This document shows positions 26,448 to 35,329 of a stretch of DNA of 64,000 bases, one piece after another; positions within the stretch are counted from its first letter, which is position 1, and every line of letters starts with the position of its first letter. A program made the translations under genes and the position numbers. Where the stretch lies: the NCBI GenBank assembly GCA_017533485.1, contig JAFXIC010000020.1:1-64000 (forward strand), read 5' to 3'. The stretch is from Oscillospiraceae bacterium. Its GTDB lineage: Bacteria; Bacillota; Clostridia; Oscillospirales; Ruminococcaceae. Below the pieces are notes generated by a model. That model was not told where the DNA came from, did no database searches, and saw only the letters and a program-made list of their open reading frames with translations.

Positions 26448-27085
26448 CGTTTTCTCAGGGACGGATTGACATAGTGGTTATAGGTTCGCTCATGGCTCAG
26501 CGTGGTATGATCGTAGTGACCGCAGTATACCACACAGTCACCATCGAGCTGACCGAGCTTTGCGAGGGACTGGCGCATATCCTTGATATTGCCGCCGGGG
26601 AAATCGACTCTGCCGACGCTGTCGCGGAAGAGCGTGTCCCCCGAAAAGAGGATGTTGTCGTGGCGGAAACAGGAACCGCCGGGGGTATGACCGGGGGTAT
26701 GGATCACTGTAAATGTTAGTTCCTCGGAGAAGCGGAGTTCTGCACCGTCCTCGAAGGTATGGATATCCCGGGGTTCTTTATATTCGTTGCCGTAGCCCAG
26801 CCCGATGGCAAGGCTTTTGGCAGCAGAAATCAGCATCGGTCGGTCGAGTGCATGGATATAGACAGGTGCACCGGTCTGTTCCTGAATCTCGGTTGCCGCA
26901 CCAAAATGGTCATAGTGTGCATGGGTCAGAAGGATGGCAACAGGGGTCAGCTGCAAGGAGCTGAGGGTATCAAGAATACGCTGCGGCTCAGCGCCGGCGT
27001 CAATCAGAACAGCCTGACCGTTTGCATCGGATACGATATGGCAGTTGGCTTCGAGCTGACCGACGGCGAGGGTATGAATATTCAT
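26444..27085 (-). CDS. MBL-fold metallohydrolase, glyoxalase II-like
   Basis: A 213-residue metallo-beta-lactamase-fold enzyme with THAHYDHFG (HxHxDH), IHTPGHTPG, FSGDTLFRDSVGR and CGHYDHT, the YcbL/GloB-like set of metal ligands. Probably a thioester hydrolase; the substrate is unknown. It lies between relA and hemZ, an order common in Clostridia. AAAGGA precedes the ATG. Confidence 0.92.
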   Translation of the reverse strand: MNIHTLAVGQLEANCHIVSDANGQAVLIDAGAEPQRILDTLSSLQLTPVAILLTHAHYDHFGAATEIQEQTGAPVYIHALDRPMLISAAKSLAIGLGYGNEYKEPRDIHTFEDGAELRFSEELTFTVIHTPGHTPGGSCFRHDNILFSGDTLFRDSVGRVDFPGGNIKDMRQSLAKLGQLDGDCVVYCGHYDHTTLSHERTYNHYVNPSLRKR

Positions 27086-27138
27086 AGAGAGGGGCGTCCT
27101 TTCATCAAGAGTGGATGTACGGGGGGATGCGGCGCAGT

Positions 27139-29343
27139 TTAATTCGCCGCACGTTCCGCGGAAATGACATCTTTCAGTCCGCGCAGCTTAGAGAGAAGAC
27201 TCTGGAGCTGTTCGGTGCCTGCGATGGAGAGGGTTGCTTCAAAGAGGATATTGGTATCCTTGAGGGTACGGGAGCCGGAGTGGAGAACCGGAATATGCGC
27301 GTCCTTCAGGACACCGTAGATCTCGTAGAGGAGGTCATCGCGTGAGAATCCAAGGACTTCGATACTGACGTGGATATCCTTCGGGGCATTCTTCGCAGAC
27401 CATTCGACCGGAACCCAGCGCTGGAGCTCCAGCTCGTCATTGCGCCGCAGGATTGCGGTATAGTTCTTACATTTTTTTGTATGGATCGAGAGGCCGTGTC
27501 CGCGCGTCAGGAAGCCGATAATTTCATCTCCCGGAAGGGGACTGCAGCAGCGGGCGAACTTCACGGCGAGATTATCGACCTCGTCGAGCACAATGCCGCC
27601 GCTGACCAGATTGACGGGCTGGAGTGCGGGCGGTTCATGGGATGATGGATCAGCCGGCGCAAAGCGGCGTTTATACTGTTCGCGGATCCGCGTCATGAGC
27701 CGTTCGATGTTCATTCCGCCGTATCCGATTTGTGCATAGAGGTCTTCCACAGAGCTGCAATTGCGCTGTTTCAGCTCATCGGTGAGGATTTCATGGAGCT
27801 GCTGGGAGGTAATGGGGAGATGCTGGCGTTTACATTCGTATTCGAGCATGGTACGGCCGGTGATGATATTCTCATCGCGGCGTTCCCGTTTGAACCAGGT
27901 ACGGATTTTGGTGCGTGCTTCATTGGTTTTGACGATATCGAGCCAATTTCGATTGGGGCCTTTATCGGGGTCTTTGCTGGTCTGGATTTCAACAATCTGA
28001 CCGGTCTGGAGCTGATAATCGAGCGGAACCATCTTTCCGCCGACCTTTGCACCGACAGTACGGTGGCCGATTTTGGTATGGATATGGTATGCGAAGTCAA
28101 TGACTGTTGAGCCGACGGGGAGGCTGATCGAGTCGCCCTTCGGCGTCAGCACAACGATATCTTCGGGTGCGATATCATTCTTAAAGGTATTGACGAGTTC
28201 TTCGGGATCATCACTTGCCTGCTGGGTTTCGATGACCTGTCTGACCCATGCAAGCCGCTGCTCCATTTTATCGGTACCCTGAATGCCCTCTTTGTACTTC
28301 CAGTGGGCGGCGATACCGTATTCTGCATTGGCGTGCATTTCCCAAGTCCGGATCTGGACTTCAAAGGGGATGCCTTCTCTTCCAATGACGGAGGTATGGA
28401 GGGACTGATAGCCATTGGTTTTGGGGACGGAGATATAATCCTTGAGGCGGTTGGGGATGGGGCGGAACATATCGTGAATCATACAAAGGACGCTGTAACA
28501 TTCGGCGACTGTGGTCACGATGATACGGACGGCATATTTATCATAGACTTCTTCGATGGTTTTTCCGCCGAGATAGAGTTTTTTATAGATGCCATAGATA
28601 CTTTTGACGCGTCCGTCAATCTGAGGCGGTGTTACAAAATCCTCGGTTCTGAATCGGGTTTCAATCCGGAGCTTGATATCCTCGATGATGGCGTGGCGCT
28701 CGTCTTTTTTCAGCTCCAGCAGGTTTTCGATATCCTCATAGGCGTATTTGTCGAGGTAATAGAATGCACGGTCTTCGAGTTCTTCCTGTACCGAAAGGAT
28801 GCCGAGGCGGTGGGCGATCGGCGCGTAGATATTCATGGTTTCGAGGGATGTTTTGCGTTGTTTATGGGTTGGGCGGTACTGGAGGGTGCGCATATTATGC
28901 AGGCGGTCACAGAGCTTGATAATCATAACGCGGATATCCTGTGACATTGCGAGGAGGATTTTCATAACATTTTCCGCCTGCTGTTGTTCGTTGGTGAAGG
29001 CAGGGATTTTTTCGAGCTTTGTAACGCCGTCGACAAGGGCTGCGACATCGGCGCCGAATCGTTTCTTGACATCTTCGAGGGTAGCGTCGGTATCCTCTAC
29101 GACATCATGGAGGAGAGCGGCACAAAGCGTATCGGTGTCCATTCCGAGGTCCAGAAGGATATATGCGACAGAAACGGGATGGTTGATGTAGGGCTCACCG
29201 GATGAACGGGTCTGACCTTCGTGACAGCGGAATGCATATTCGTAAGCGGTAATGAGCTTGCTGATATCATACTGGCGGTCGTCGGTCAGGATTTTGTTAA
29301 TCATACGGTCAATGGAATAGGTTTGCTCCTGATAATCCGGCAT
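27139..29343 (-). CDS. rel: Bifunctional (p)ppGpp synthetase/hydrolase RelA/SpoT
   Basis: Makes and degrades the stringent-response alarmones. The 734-residue protein has an HD hydrolase domain with intact HDVVED (LLHDVVEDT), the synthetase domain (GRVKSIYGIYKK, YQSLHTSV), a TGS domain (VVLTPKGDSISLPVGSTVID), a zinc-finger-like CCSPLPGDEI and an ACT domain. Both catalytic halves look functional. AAAGGAGGG precedes the ATG and a sigma-A promoter is about 55 nt upstream. Confidence 0.97.
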   Translation of the reverse strand: MPDYQEQTYSIDRMINKILTDDRQYDISKLITAYEYAFRCHEGQTRSSGEPYINHPVSVAYILLDLGMDTDTLCAALLHDVVEDTDATLEDVKKRFGADVAALVDGVTKLEKIPAFTNEQQQAENVMKILLAMSQDIRVMIIKLCDRLHNMRTLQYRPTHKQRKTSLETMNIYAPIAHRLGILSVQEELEDRAFYYLDKYAYEDIENLLELKKDERHAIIEDIKLRIETRFRTEDFVTPPQIDGRVKSIYGIYKKLYLGGKTIEEVYDKYAVRIIVTTVAECYSVLCMIHDMFRPIPNRLKDYISVPKTNGYQSLHTSVIGREGIPFEVQIRTWEMHANAEYGIAAHWKYKEGIQGTDKMEQRLAWVRQVIETQQASDDPEELVNTFKNDIAPEDIVVLTPKGDSISLPVGSTVIDFAYHIHTKIGHRTVGAKVGGKMVPLDYQLQTGQIVEIQTSKDPDKGPNRNWLDIVKTNEARTKIRTWFKRERRDENIITGRTMLEYECKRQHLPITSQQLHEILTDELKQRNCSSVEDLYAQIGYGGMNIERLMTRIREQYKRRFAPADPSSHEPPALQPVNLVSGGIVLDEVDNLAVKFARCCSPLPGDEIIGFLTRGHGLSIHTKKCKNYTAILRRNDELELQRWVPVEWSAKNAPKDIHVSIEVLGFSRDDLLYEIYGVLKDAHIPVLHSGSRTLKDTNILFEATLSIAGTEQLQSLLSKLRGLKDVISAERAAN

Positions 29344-29397
29344 AGATGTCCCTCCTTTTGAAAGCCGAATGGGAAAACGGATGGTGTATTCAAATTC

Positions 29398-29426
29398 AGT
29401 ATACCATTTTTTTGATGAAATTGCAA
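29398..29426 (-). promoter_or_regulatory. rel operon promoter
   Basis: On the reverse strand, -35 TTGCAA (29421-29426), 17 bp, -10 TATACT (29398-29403) with an extended TGG. Confidence 0.82.
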
Positions 29427-29472
29427 GTGTTTCCCTGAAAATCGCGGAGATATCTTTCGACAGCTTCCCTTA

Positions 29473-29513
29473 GAAAACGAACGCACGCATACCAGCAGAG
29501 CTGTGATGCGTGC
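29473..29513 (-). terminator. Terminator of the yicC-thiN operon
   Basis: On the reverse strand GCACGCAT (29506-29513) pairs with ATGCGTGC (29483-29490); a T-rich tail GTTCGTTTTC follows. It ends the long operon just after thiN. Confidence 0.75.
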
Positions 29514-29522
29514 GATAGGGAT

Positions 29523-30143
29523 TCAGAGTCGGGAGCCGATGATGAGCAGCAGACCGCTGCCGCAGGAAACTTCGGCGGACTCCCCGGTAATCTGATTACT
29601 GACGCCGAGGGGGAAATCCGCATGAAGCGGTGCGTGACTAAGGGGATATTTCGTTCCGGTAAGGGTAATATCCTCCGCAGAATCGGTGAGTGCAAAGACG
29701 GAGAATGAAAATCCATCCAGCTTCCGGAAGGAGAGCGTACCGCCTGTATGGAGATATGCATAATCGTTCGTGCCGACTAAAACACCTGCTGCGCCATGGG
29801 AAGAAAGGAAACGGAGCGTCTGGATATTAGCAAATGTATGGTCAAGTCGTCCGCCGAATGCGCCGAAAATCCGGATATCACGATACTGATGTTCGAGCGC
29901 ATAGCGTACCGCGAGCATCGTATCGGTATCATCCTTTTCGACGGGTGCAGTGATATGGGGGAGGTGTTCGGGAAAAGAATCCAGCGAATCGAAATCGCCG
30001 AGTACCATATGGGGTGTAATTCCGAGAGACTGCGCGAGGCGAAGACCGCTGTCGGCACAAAGATAGAATGCGTCATCGGGAATCGGGAGACAGGGCAATC
30101 CGATTTCGGGACTTCCCGCAAAAATACAGCAGATATTGTTCAT
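29523..30143 (-). CDS. thiN: Thiamine pyrophosphokinase
   Basis: Converts thiamine to thiamine diphosphate. The 206-residue protein has ADSGLRLAQSLGITPHMVLGD (trimmed core DSGL and GDFDS), EKDDTDTMLA, and FGAFGGRLDHTFANI with the conserved GGRxDH. Its start overlaps the end of rsgA by 4 nt. The rsgA-thiN order matches the Bacillus operon, but rpe, which usually lies between them, is missing. Confidence 0.93.
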   Translation of the reverse strand: MNNICCIFAGSPEIGLPCLPIPDDAFYLCADSGLRLAQSLGITPHMVLGDFDSLDSFPEHLPHITAPVEKDDTDTMLAVRYALEHQYRDIRIFGAFGGRLDHTFANIQTLRFLSSHGAAGVLVGTNDYAYLHTGGTLSFRKLDGFSFSVFALTDSAEDITLTGTKYPLSHAPLHADFPLGVSNQITGESAEVSCGSGLLLIIGSRL

Positions 30144-31003
30144 TTCAGTTCCCAGTCCTTATGTTTGAGTGCCTCATCGAGCATAACACGGTAGCTAAGA
30201 TAGCGGCTCTTGGGGATTTGTGCATCCCGGACTGCCTGACGTACCGCACAGTCCGGCTCTTTGAGATGGCGGCAGTCGGTATATTTACATTTTCCGAGAT
30301 AGGGAGAAAATTCCGGAAAACAGTCCGGCAGCGCATCCGCATGAATCATTGCATAGCTGTCGGTTTCAAAGGTTGAGAAGCCGGGCGTATCCGCAACCTT
30401 TCCGCCATTTTCAAGCGTATAGAGTTCTGTCTGGCGGGTGGTATGTCTGCCGCGGCCAAGCTTTCGGCTGATTTCGGCGGTTTCGAGCATCAGCCGCTCA
30501 TCAATGGCGTTGAGCAAAGTTGATTTTCCGACGCCCGAATTGCCGGTAAAGGCGCTGACGAAGCCGGCGAGCGCATCTTTGACAGTCCGGATGGTTTCGG
30601 GGCGGTCATAATCCACCGTCAGCATCCGGAATCCGGCAGCCCGATAGATTTCGATATATTCTTCCGCATCCGCCAGATCCAGTTTTGTGAAGACGAGAAC
30701 CGGCTCAATCTGCTTGTGAACACAGACCGCGAGGAATTTATCGAGGATCTGGAGATTGGGCGGCGGCTCACAGGTCGAGAGTACAAAAAATAAGCGATCG
30801 AGGTTGGCGAGCGGCGGCCGTATCAGCATATTCTTACGGGGTAAAATGTCGATGATACAGTCCTGTTCGATTGTCACGAGATCTCCGGTACAGGGAGAGA
30901 TGCCCTGTTTGCGGAAGATGCCGCGCGCTTTACATCCAAAAACACCGTCCGAGGTCTCTACCATGTAGAGACCTCCGACGGCTTTGATAATCTGTCCGTT
31001 CAT
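30140..31003 (-). CDS. rsgA: Ribosome small subunit-dependent GTPase RsgA
   Basis: A circularly permuted GTPase that tests 30S maturation. The 287-residue protein has an OB fold, then the permuted order NKxD-like TKLDL, GNSGVGKSTLLN, DTPGFSTF, and the zinc motif KCKYTDCRHLKEPDCAV. It follows prkC by 15 nt; the ribosome-binding site is weak. Confidence 0.96.
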   Translation of the reverse strand: MNGQIIKAVGGLYMVETSDGVFGCKARGIFRKQGISPCTGDLVTIEQDCIIDILPRKNMLIRPPLANLDRLFFVLSTCEPPPNLQILDKFLAVCVHKQIEPVLVFTKLDLADAEEYIEIYRAAGFRMLTVDYDRPETIRTVKDALAGFVSAFTGNSGVGKSTLLNAIDERLMLETAEISRKLGRGRHTTRQTELYTLENGGKVADTPGFSTFETDSYAMIHADALPDCFPEFSPYLGKCKYTDCRHLKEPDCAVRQAVRDAQIPKSRYLSYRVMLDEALKHKDWELK

Positions 31004-31018
31004 ACAGTCCGGATACCC

Positions 31019-33295
31019 TTACTCAGCTGTGGGTGCTGCTGTTTCGTCATTCGATACAACAGGCGGTGTGGTAGTGGTTGTTGTGGTAGAGCTTGCAGCT
31101 GTGGTAGAAGTTGTAGAGCTGGAAGAACCGGAGAGTGTAGTAGTTGTAGTAGTGGTGGTGGAAGAAGTGGGGGAAGTCTGGGACGGGATACCGTCAACAT
31201 TCTTGAATGCGGAAGCGATATCGGACGAAACGACATTGGTCTGGTTCTTATCGAAATTGATGTTATAGGAACCGATGGTCGCAGTCTTTCCGTTTTCTTC
31301 GTTGGTCAGCGTTGCAACGAGGGTTGTTGTACCGACGCCGGAAACCTCGACATATGTCGTACCGGTCGCGAGATCCACATTAAAGCTGCTGCCCTGCTGT
31401 TTGACCGCGCCGCCCTCATAGAAGGTGATGTGGAAATTACCCTTTGCATCGGTGGGGATTGCGAACGCAACCTTTACGGTCTTTGCTTCCGGAACACCAT
31501 TGGAAACCTTGAGGGAGATGGGCGTACCCTTTGTGACAGGCTCACCGGGATTGATGGTCTGGCTGAGGACGATACCCATTTCCTCGCTGGAGTTGACTTC
31601 TTCCTTAGTGAGCTCCAGCTCATACAGTTCGGCAGTTTCTTTTGCGACTGCCCAGGTCATGTTGACAAAGTTCGGAACATCGACTGTTTCGATATTCTTA
31701 CCCTTAGAAACGGTAATGGTGATGAACGCACCCGGTTCTACTTCTGTCGGGCCCTGCGGGTCGGTGGAGATAATCTTTCCTTCCGGAACATCATCGCTGT
31801 ACGAATAGCGGGGATCGACTTCGAGTCCAAGACCGCGGATGAGGGTGCTTGCGGTTTCGTAATCCCATTCATTGTAGTTCGGGAGTTTAATGGTACGAGT
31901 ACCCTTAGAGACCTTGACTTTTACGGTGCTGCCGATCGAAACGGGGTCATTTTCGGGAATAGCCTGCCAGAAGATCTTGCCCTTTTCGAGCTCGGAATAT
32001 TCTTCGCTTTCGGAGACGATCTGGATCTTATCACCGTACTGATCGAGTGCGGTCTGATAGTCCATGTTGATGAGGGAAGGCATCTTCCATTCCTGTGTGG
32101 TATTGGTACCGATACCGCCTTCGATCCAGTTGATGATACGGCTGCAAATGAATACCAGACCGACAACGATTACCACGATGATCACGGCGGTCAGAATCGG
32201 AACGAACAGCGAGCTGCGCTCCTCCTCTTCCTCCTCGTATTCATCCTCATCGTCATCGTCGTCCTCATAATCCTCATCGTAGTCGTCATCTTCGTCGATT
32301 TCCGCTTCTTCCTCTTCCTCAGTCTCCTCGACTTCTACAACGGAAGGAACGTCTTCTTTTTCGGAAACAGGTGTAAAGAAACGGGTTTTTGCGTCATCGG
32401 TTGCTTCGCCGGTGACATCAGGGAAATAGCCGAAGATGATTTCCGGATTTTCCTTGAATGCCTCGATATCGTTCATCATCTCAGCAGCGGACTGATAGCG
32501 TTTTGCAGGTTCCTTCTGCATAGCCTTCAGGATGATTTCCTCGAGTCCGGCTGCGAGGTCAGCATGGATGCTGCTGGGGCGCGGAACCTCAGCCTGCATA
32601 TGCATCACAGCGATACTGACGGGGTCATTCGTCTCGGTATCGAAGGGTTTCTTTCCGGTCAGCATCTCAAAGAGGAGCACGCCGACGGAATAGAGATCAC
32701 TTTTCTCGTCGGTTTCTGCACCGCGTGCCTGTTCGGGGCTGATATAGTGGACGGTACCGATGGCTTTATCGGTACAGGTTTTTCCGTTTTCGCGTGCAAA
32801 TTTTGCGATACCGAAGTCCATGACCTTGATTGTGCCGTCGCGGAGCATCATAATATTCTGGGGTTTGATATCGCGGTGAACGATGCCCTTATTATGCGCG
32901 TGCTGGAGGGCACGAAGAATCTGCATCACGAAATGTGCCGCATCTTTCCAGTCGAGCGGGCTGCTCTGTTCCATGTACTCATTCAGTGTAATGCCGTCGA
33001 TATATTCCATGACGATAAACTGAATGCGGTCAGAGAATCCAACATCATAGATTTTTACGATATTGGGGTGGCTGAGCAGCGCAATGGCTTTCGACTCATT
33101 GCGGAAGCGGCGGAGGAATTCTTCGTTCTCCGCAAATTCCTTTTTGAGGATCTTGACAGCGACAGTTTTCTTATCGACGACATCATTTGCGCGGTATACA
33201 TCAGCCATACCGCCTTCACCGATGCGTTCGGTAATTTCATAGCGACCGTCAAGTTTTTTTCCGATGTTCTTGTCGTTGCGATCTTTTTCCATCAT
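31019..33295 (-). CDS. prkC: PASTA-domain serine/threonine protein kinase PrkC/Stk
   Basis: A membrane sensor kinase that binds muropeptides or lipid II and controls cell-wall growth and, in spore formers, germination. Order in 758 residues: kinase domain (IGEGGMADVYRA, HRDIKPQN, DFG), a very acidic juxtamembrane stretch (about residues 310-365, almost only Glu/Asp/Tyr), one membrane helix (FVPILTAVIIVVIVVGLVFI), three PASTA repeats, a further beta-rich domain after the last PASTA (about 595-690), and a Thr/Ser-rich tail. GGGAGG precedes ATG 33295 closely; ATG 33292 is equally possible. The acidic linker and Thr-rich tail are unusual. Confidence 0.95.
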   Translation of the reverse strand: MMEKDRNDKNIGKKLDGRYEITERIGEGGMADVYRANDVVDKKTVAVKILKKEFAENEEFLRRFRNESKAIALLSHPNIVKIYDVGFSDRIQFIVMEYIDGITLNEYMEQSSPLDWKDAAHFVMQILRALQHAHNKGIVHRDIKPQNIMMLRDGTIKVMDFGIAKFARENGKTCTDKAIGTVHYISPEQARGAETDEKSDLYSVGVLLFEMLTGKKPFDTETNDPVSIAVMHMQAEVPRPSSIHADLAAGLEEIILKAMQKEPAKRYQSAAEMMNDIEAFKENPEIIFGYFPDVTGEATDDAKTRFFTPVSEKEDVPSVVEVEETEEEEEAEIDEDDDYDEDYEDDDDDEDEYEEEEEERSSLFVPILTAVIIVVIVVGLVFICSRIINWIEGGIGTNTTQEWKMPSLINMDYQTALDQYGDKIQIVSESEEYSELEKGKIFWQAIPENDPVSIGSTVKVKVSKGTRTIKLPNYNEWDYETASTLIRGLGLEVDPRYSYSDDVPEGKIISTDPQGPTEVEPGAFITITVSKGKNIETVDVPNFVNMTWAVAKETAELYELELTKEEVNSSEEMGIVLSQTINPGEPVTKGTPISLKVSNGVPEAKTVKVAFAIPTDAKGNFHITFYEGGAVKQQGSSFNVDLATGTTYVEVSGVGTTTLVATLTNEENGKTATIGSYNINFDKNQTNVVSSDIASAFKNVDGIPSQTSPTSSTTTTTTTTLSGSSSSTTSTTAASSTTTTTTTPPVVSNDETAAPTAE

Positions 33296-33473
33296 AAACC
33301 TCCCAACCGGAAACATCCGGCAAAGTATTATATATGTTATTTATATAGATTTCATCCGTTTTCAGTCCTTTTCTGGAGGCGGCATCCAACGGGAAAATAT
33401 ATCCTGAGTCAAAGCAAGCGATATATCGGGGTAAGAAAATGCACAGTCAGGGGTGTGTGTGCATACAATCGGA

Positions 33474-34205
33474 TTAGTTCTGTGTCAGCAGAATGACAGA
33501 GATATTATCTTTTCCTCCGCAGGCATTGGCTTCGGAAACGAGTGCGGCAGGAATCTCCGGATTTGGGAGTGAACGAACGATTTCCGCCATACGTTTCTGA
33601 GAAACGAGATTATAGAGCCCGTCGGAACAGAGCAGCAGTTTATCATCATCTCTGAGCTGGAGCTGATAGCTGTCGGCGAGGATACGGTAGGATACGCCGA
33701 TTGCACGCGTTAATTCATTGCGTCTGGGGTGATTGGCGCGCTCGTCCGCACCGATATCGCCGCGTTCATAGAGGAGCTGAACCACCGTATGGTCGAGTGT
33801 AAGCTGCATCGCATCGCCTTCTGCGCCGATGAGATACGCACGCGAATCTCCGACATTGACAAGGCTTGCGATATGATTCTGGAAGAATGCGCCGACGAGG
33901 GTAGAGCCCATCCGGATTCTGGAAGGCCCATGGCCTGCGGCATCGAACACAGCCCGGTTGGCAGCTGCCGCAGCATCCCGCAGCAGTTCACAGACTGCAT
34001 CGGAGGTTATACCGGTACGGTAGCCGTCACGGAATGCATCAGCAGCGGCATGGATGGCGAGTCTGCTGGCGTCTGCGCCGTTTTGCATTCCGCCCATACC
34101 ATCACAAACGATGGCAAGCGTACCGTCTTCAAAGGTTTCTGTCATAATCTGGTCTTGGTTTTCGGGTCTGACTAACCCGATATCACACGCGCTGTATGCA
34201 TTCAA
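33474..34205 (-). CDS. prpC: PP2C-family protein phosphatase
   Basis: A manganese-dependent Ser/Thr phosphatase that reverses PrkC. The 243-residue protein has DIGLVRPENQD, VCDGMGG, VGDSRAYL and the C-terminal GGKDNISVILL, all metal-binding PP2C motifs. The frame has a stop 4 codons upstream, so translation must begin with TTG at 34205 (before NAYSACDIG). A 178-nt gap separates it from prkC and may hold an internal promoter (TATAAT on the reverse strand near 33335). Confidence 0.95.
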   Translation of the reverse strand: MNAYSACDIGLVRPENQDQIMTETFEDGTLAIVCDGMGGMQNGADASRLAIHAAADAFRDGYRTGITSDAVCELLRDAAAAANRAVFDAAGHGPSRIRMGSTLVGAFFQNHIASLVNVGDSRAYLIGAEGDAMQLTLDHTVVQLLYERGDIGADERANHPRRNELTRAIGVSYRILADSYQLQLRDDDKLLLCSDGLYNLVSQKRMAEIVRSLPNPEIPAALVSEANACGGKDNISVILLTQN

Positions 34206-34250
34206 TGCTGGTCACCACACTTTCGGCTGCATACCGACAAAAAATCGAAA

Positions 34251-35312
34251 TTACGGACTATCCTTGATATTATCGCGTCTGAGCTGACCGCACGCCGCCT
34301 TGATATCGTCACCGAGCGTTCTGCGGACTGTGGCATTCAGCCCTTCCTGTTCGAGCAGTTTTTGGAATGCGCGGGCGCTTCCGGCAGAAAAGCCGGTACC
34401 CGAAACAGGATTGACGGGGATGAGGTTGATATGGGGACGCTGACCGCTGAAAACGGGGCGCAGTCTTGCGCCGAGTGCGGCAGCCGCAGCAGGCGTATCA
34501 TTCTCGCCTGCGATGACAGCATATTCGAAGGTAATACGCCGTCCGGTTTTCCGGAAATAGCGCTGACAGGCAGCGAGGAGCTGGTCGAGGGGATACTTGC
34601 GGTTGACCGGCATCAGCTCGGAGCGTTTCTCATCGGTTGCCGCATGGAGCGAGACCGAGAGTGTCAGCGGGAAATTTTCTTCTGCGAGGCGGTCGATCAT
34701 CGGAACGATGCCGCAGGTAGAGAGGGAAAGATGCCGAAGGCTCATATTTCTGCCGTCGGGATGGGAAATGAGCTTCAGAAACTGAATCACATTGTCATAG
34801 TTATCGAGCGGCTCTCCGATTCCCATCAGTACGATACCGGAAATCCGCGCATCTTCGGGCGAATCGGCATCCATCGCATAGATCTGACCGAGCATTTCGG
34901 CGGCAGTCAGATTGCGGATAAATCCGAGCGGTGCGGATGCACAGAACTTACATCCCATCTTACAGCCGACCTGAGTTGAGATACAGGCGGTTACGCCGTG
35001 ATGGTATACCATTCGGACTGCTTCGACAAGATTCCCGTCGGAAAGCCTATATAGATATTTTACAGTATCATCCATATGAGATGCAAGCTTTTGCACAATA
35101 TTTATCCGCTTTATACAAAAACGTGAATCCAATTCATTTTGAAACTGTTTAGATTGGTCTGTCATTTCGGAGAAGTCTGTGACGCGTCTGACATGAAGCC
35201 AGCGGAAGATCTGTTTGGCGCGGAAGGCGGGTGCGCCCATGTCGGAAAGGACAGATTTCAGCTGATCGGGGAGGAGACCGAGGATCTCAGTTTTTTCTGT
35301 TGGGGTTTGCAA
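34251..35312 (-). CDS. rlmN: Dual-specificity 23S rRNA/tRNA m2A methyltransferase RlmN
   Basis: A radical SAM enzyme that methylates A2503 of 23S rRNA and A37 of some tRNAs. It has the cluster motif CKMGCKFCASAPLGF, GIGEPLDNYDNV, the catalytic cysteine in LSLSTCGIVP and the C-terminal Cys in KAACGQL. In-frame starts are GTG 35321 and TTG 35312; GGGAGG (35322-35327) abuts the GTG but lies 9 nt from the TTG, so I chose TTG. rsmB ends 8 nt before the GTG. Confidence 0.95.
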   Translation of the reverse strand: MQTPTEKTEILGLLPDQLKSVLSDMGAPAFRAKQIFRWLHVRRVTDFSEMTDQSKQFQNELDSRFCIKRINIVQKLASHMDDTVKYLYRLSDGNLVEAVRMVYHHGVTACISTQVGCKMGCKFCASAPLGFIRNLTAAEMLGQIYAMDADSPEDARISGIVLMGIGEPLDNYDNVIQFLKLISHPDGRNMSLRHLSLSTCGIVPMIDRLAEENFPLTLSVSLHAATDEKRSELMPVNRKYPLDQLLAACQRYFRKTGRRITFEYAVIAGENDTPAAAAALGARLRPVFSGQRPHINLIPVNPVSGTGFSAGSARAFQKLLEQEGLNATVRRTLGDDIKAACGQLRRDNIKDSP

Positions 35313-35329
35313 ATCATCCACCTCCCGTT

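Noticed and set aside
31430..33496. 688-codon frame antisense to prkC
   Set aside because: Same cause; the real gene has a complete kinase-PASTA architecture.
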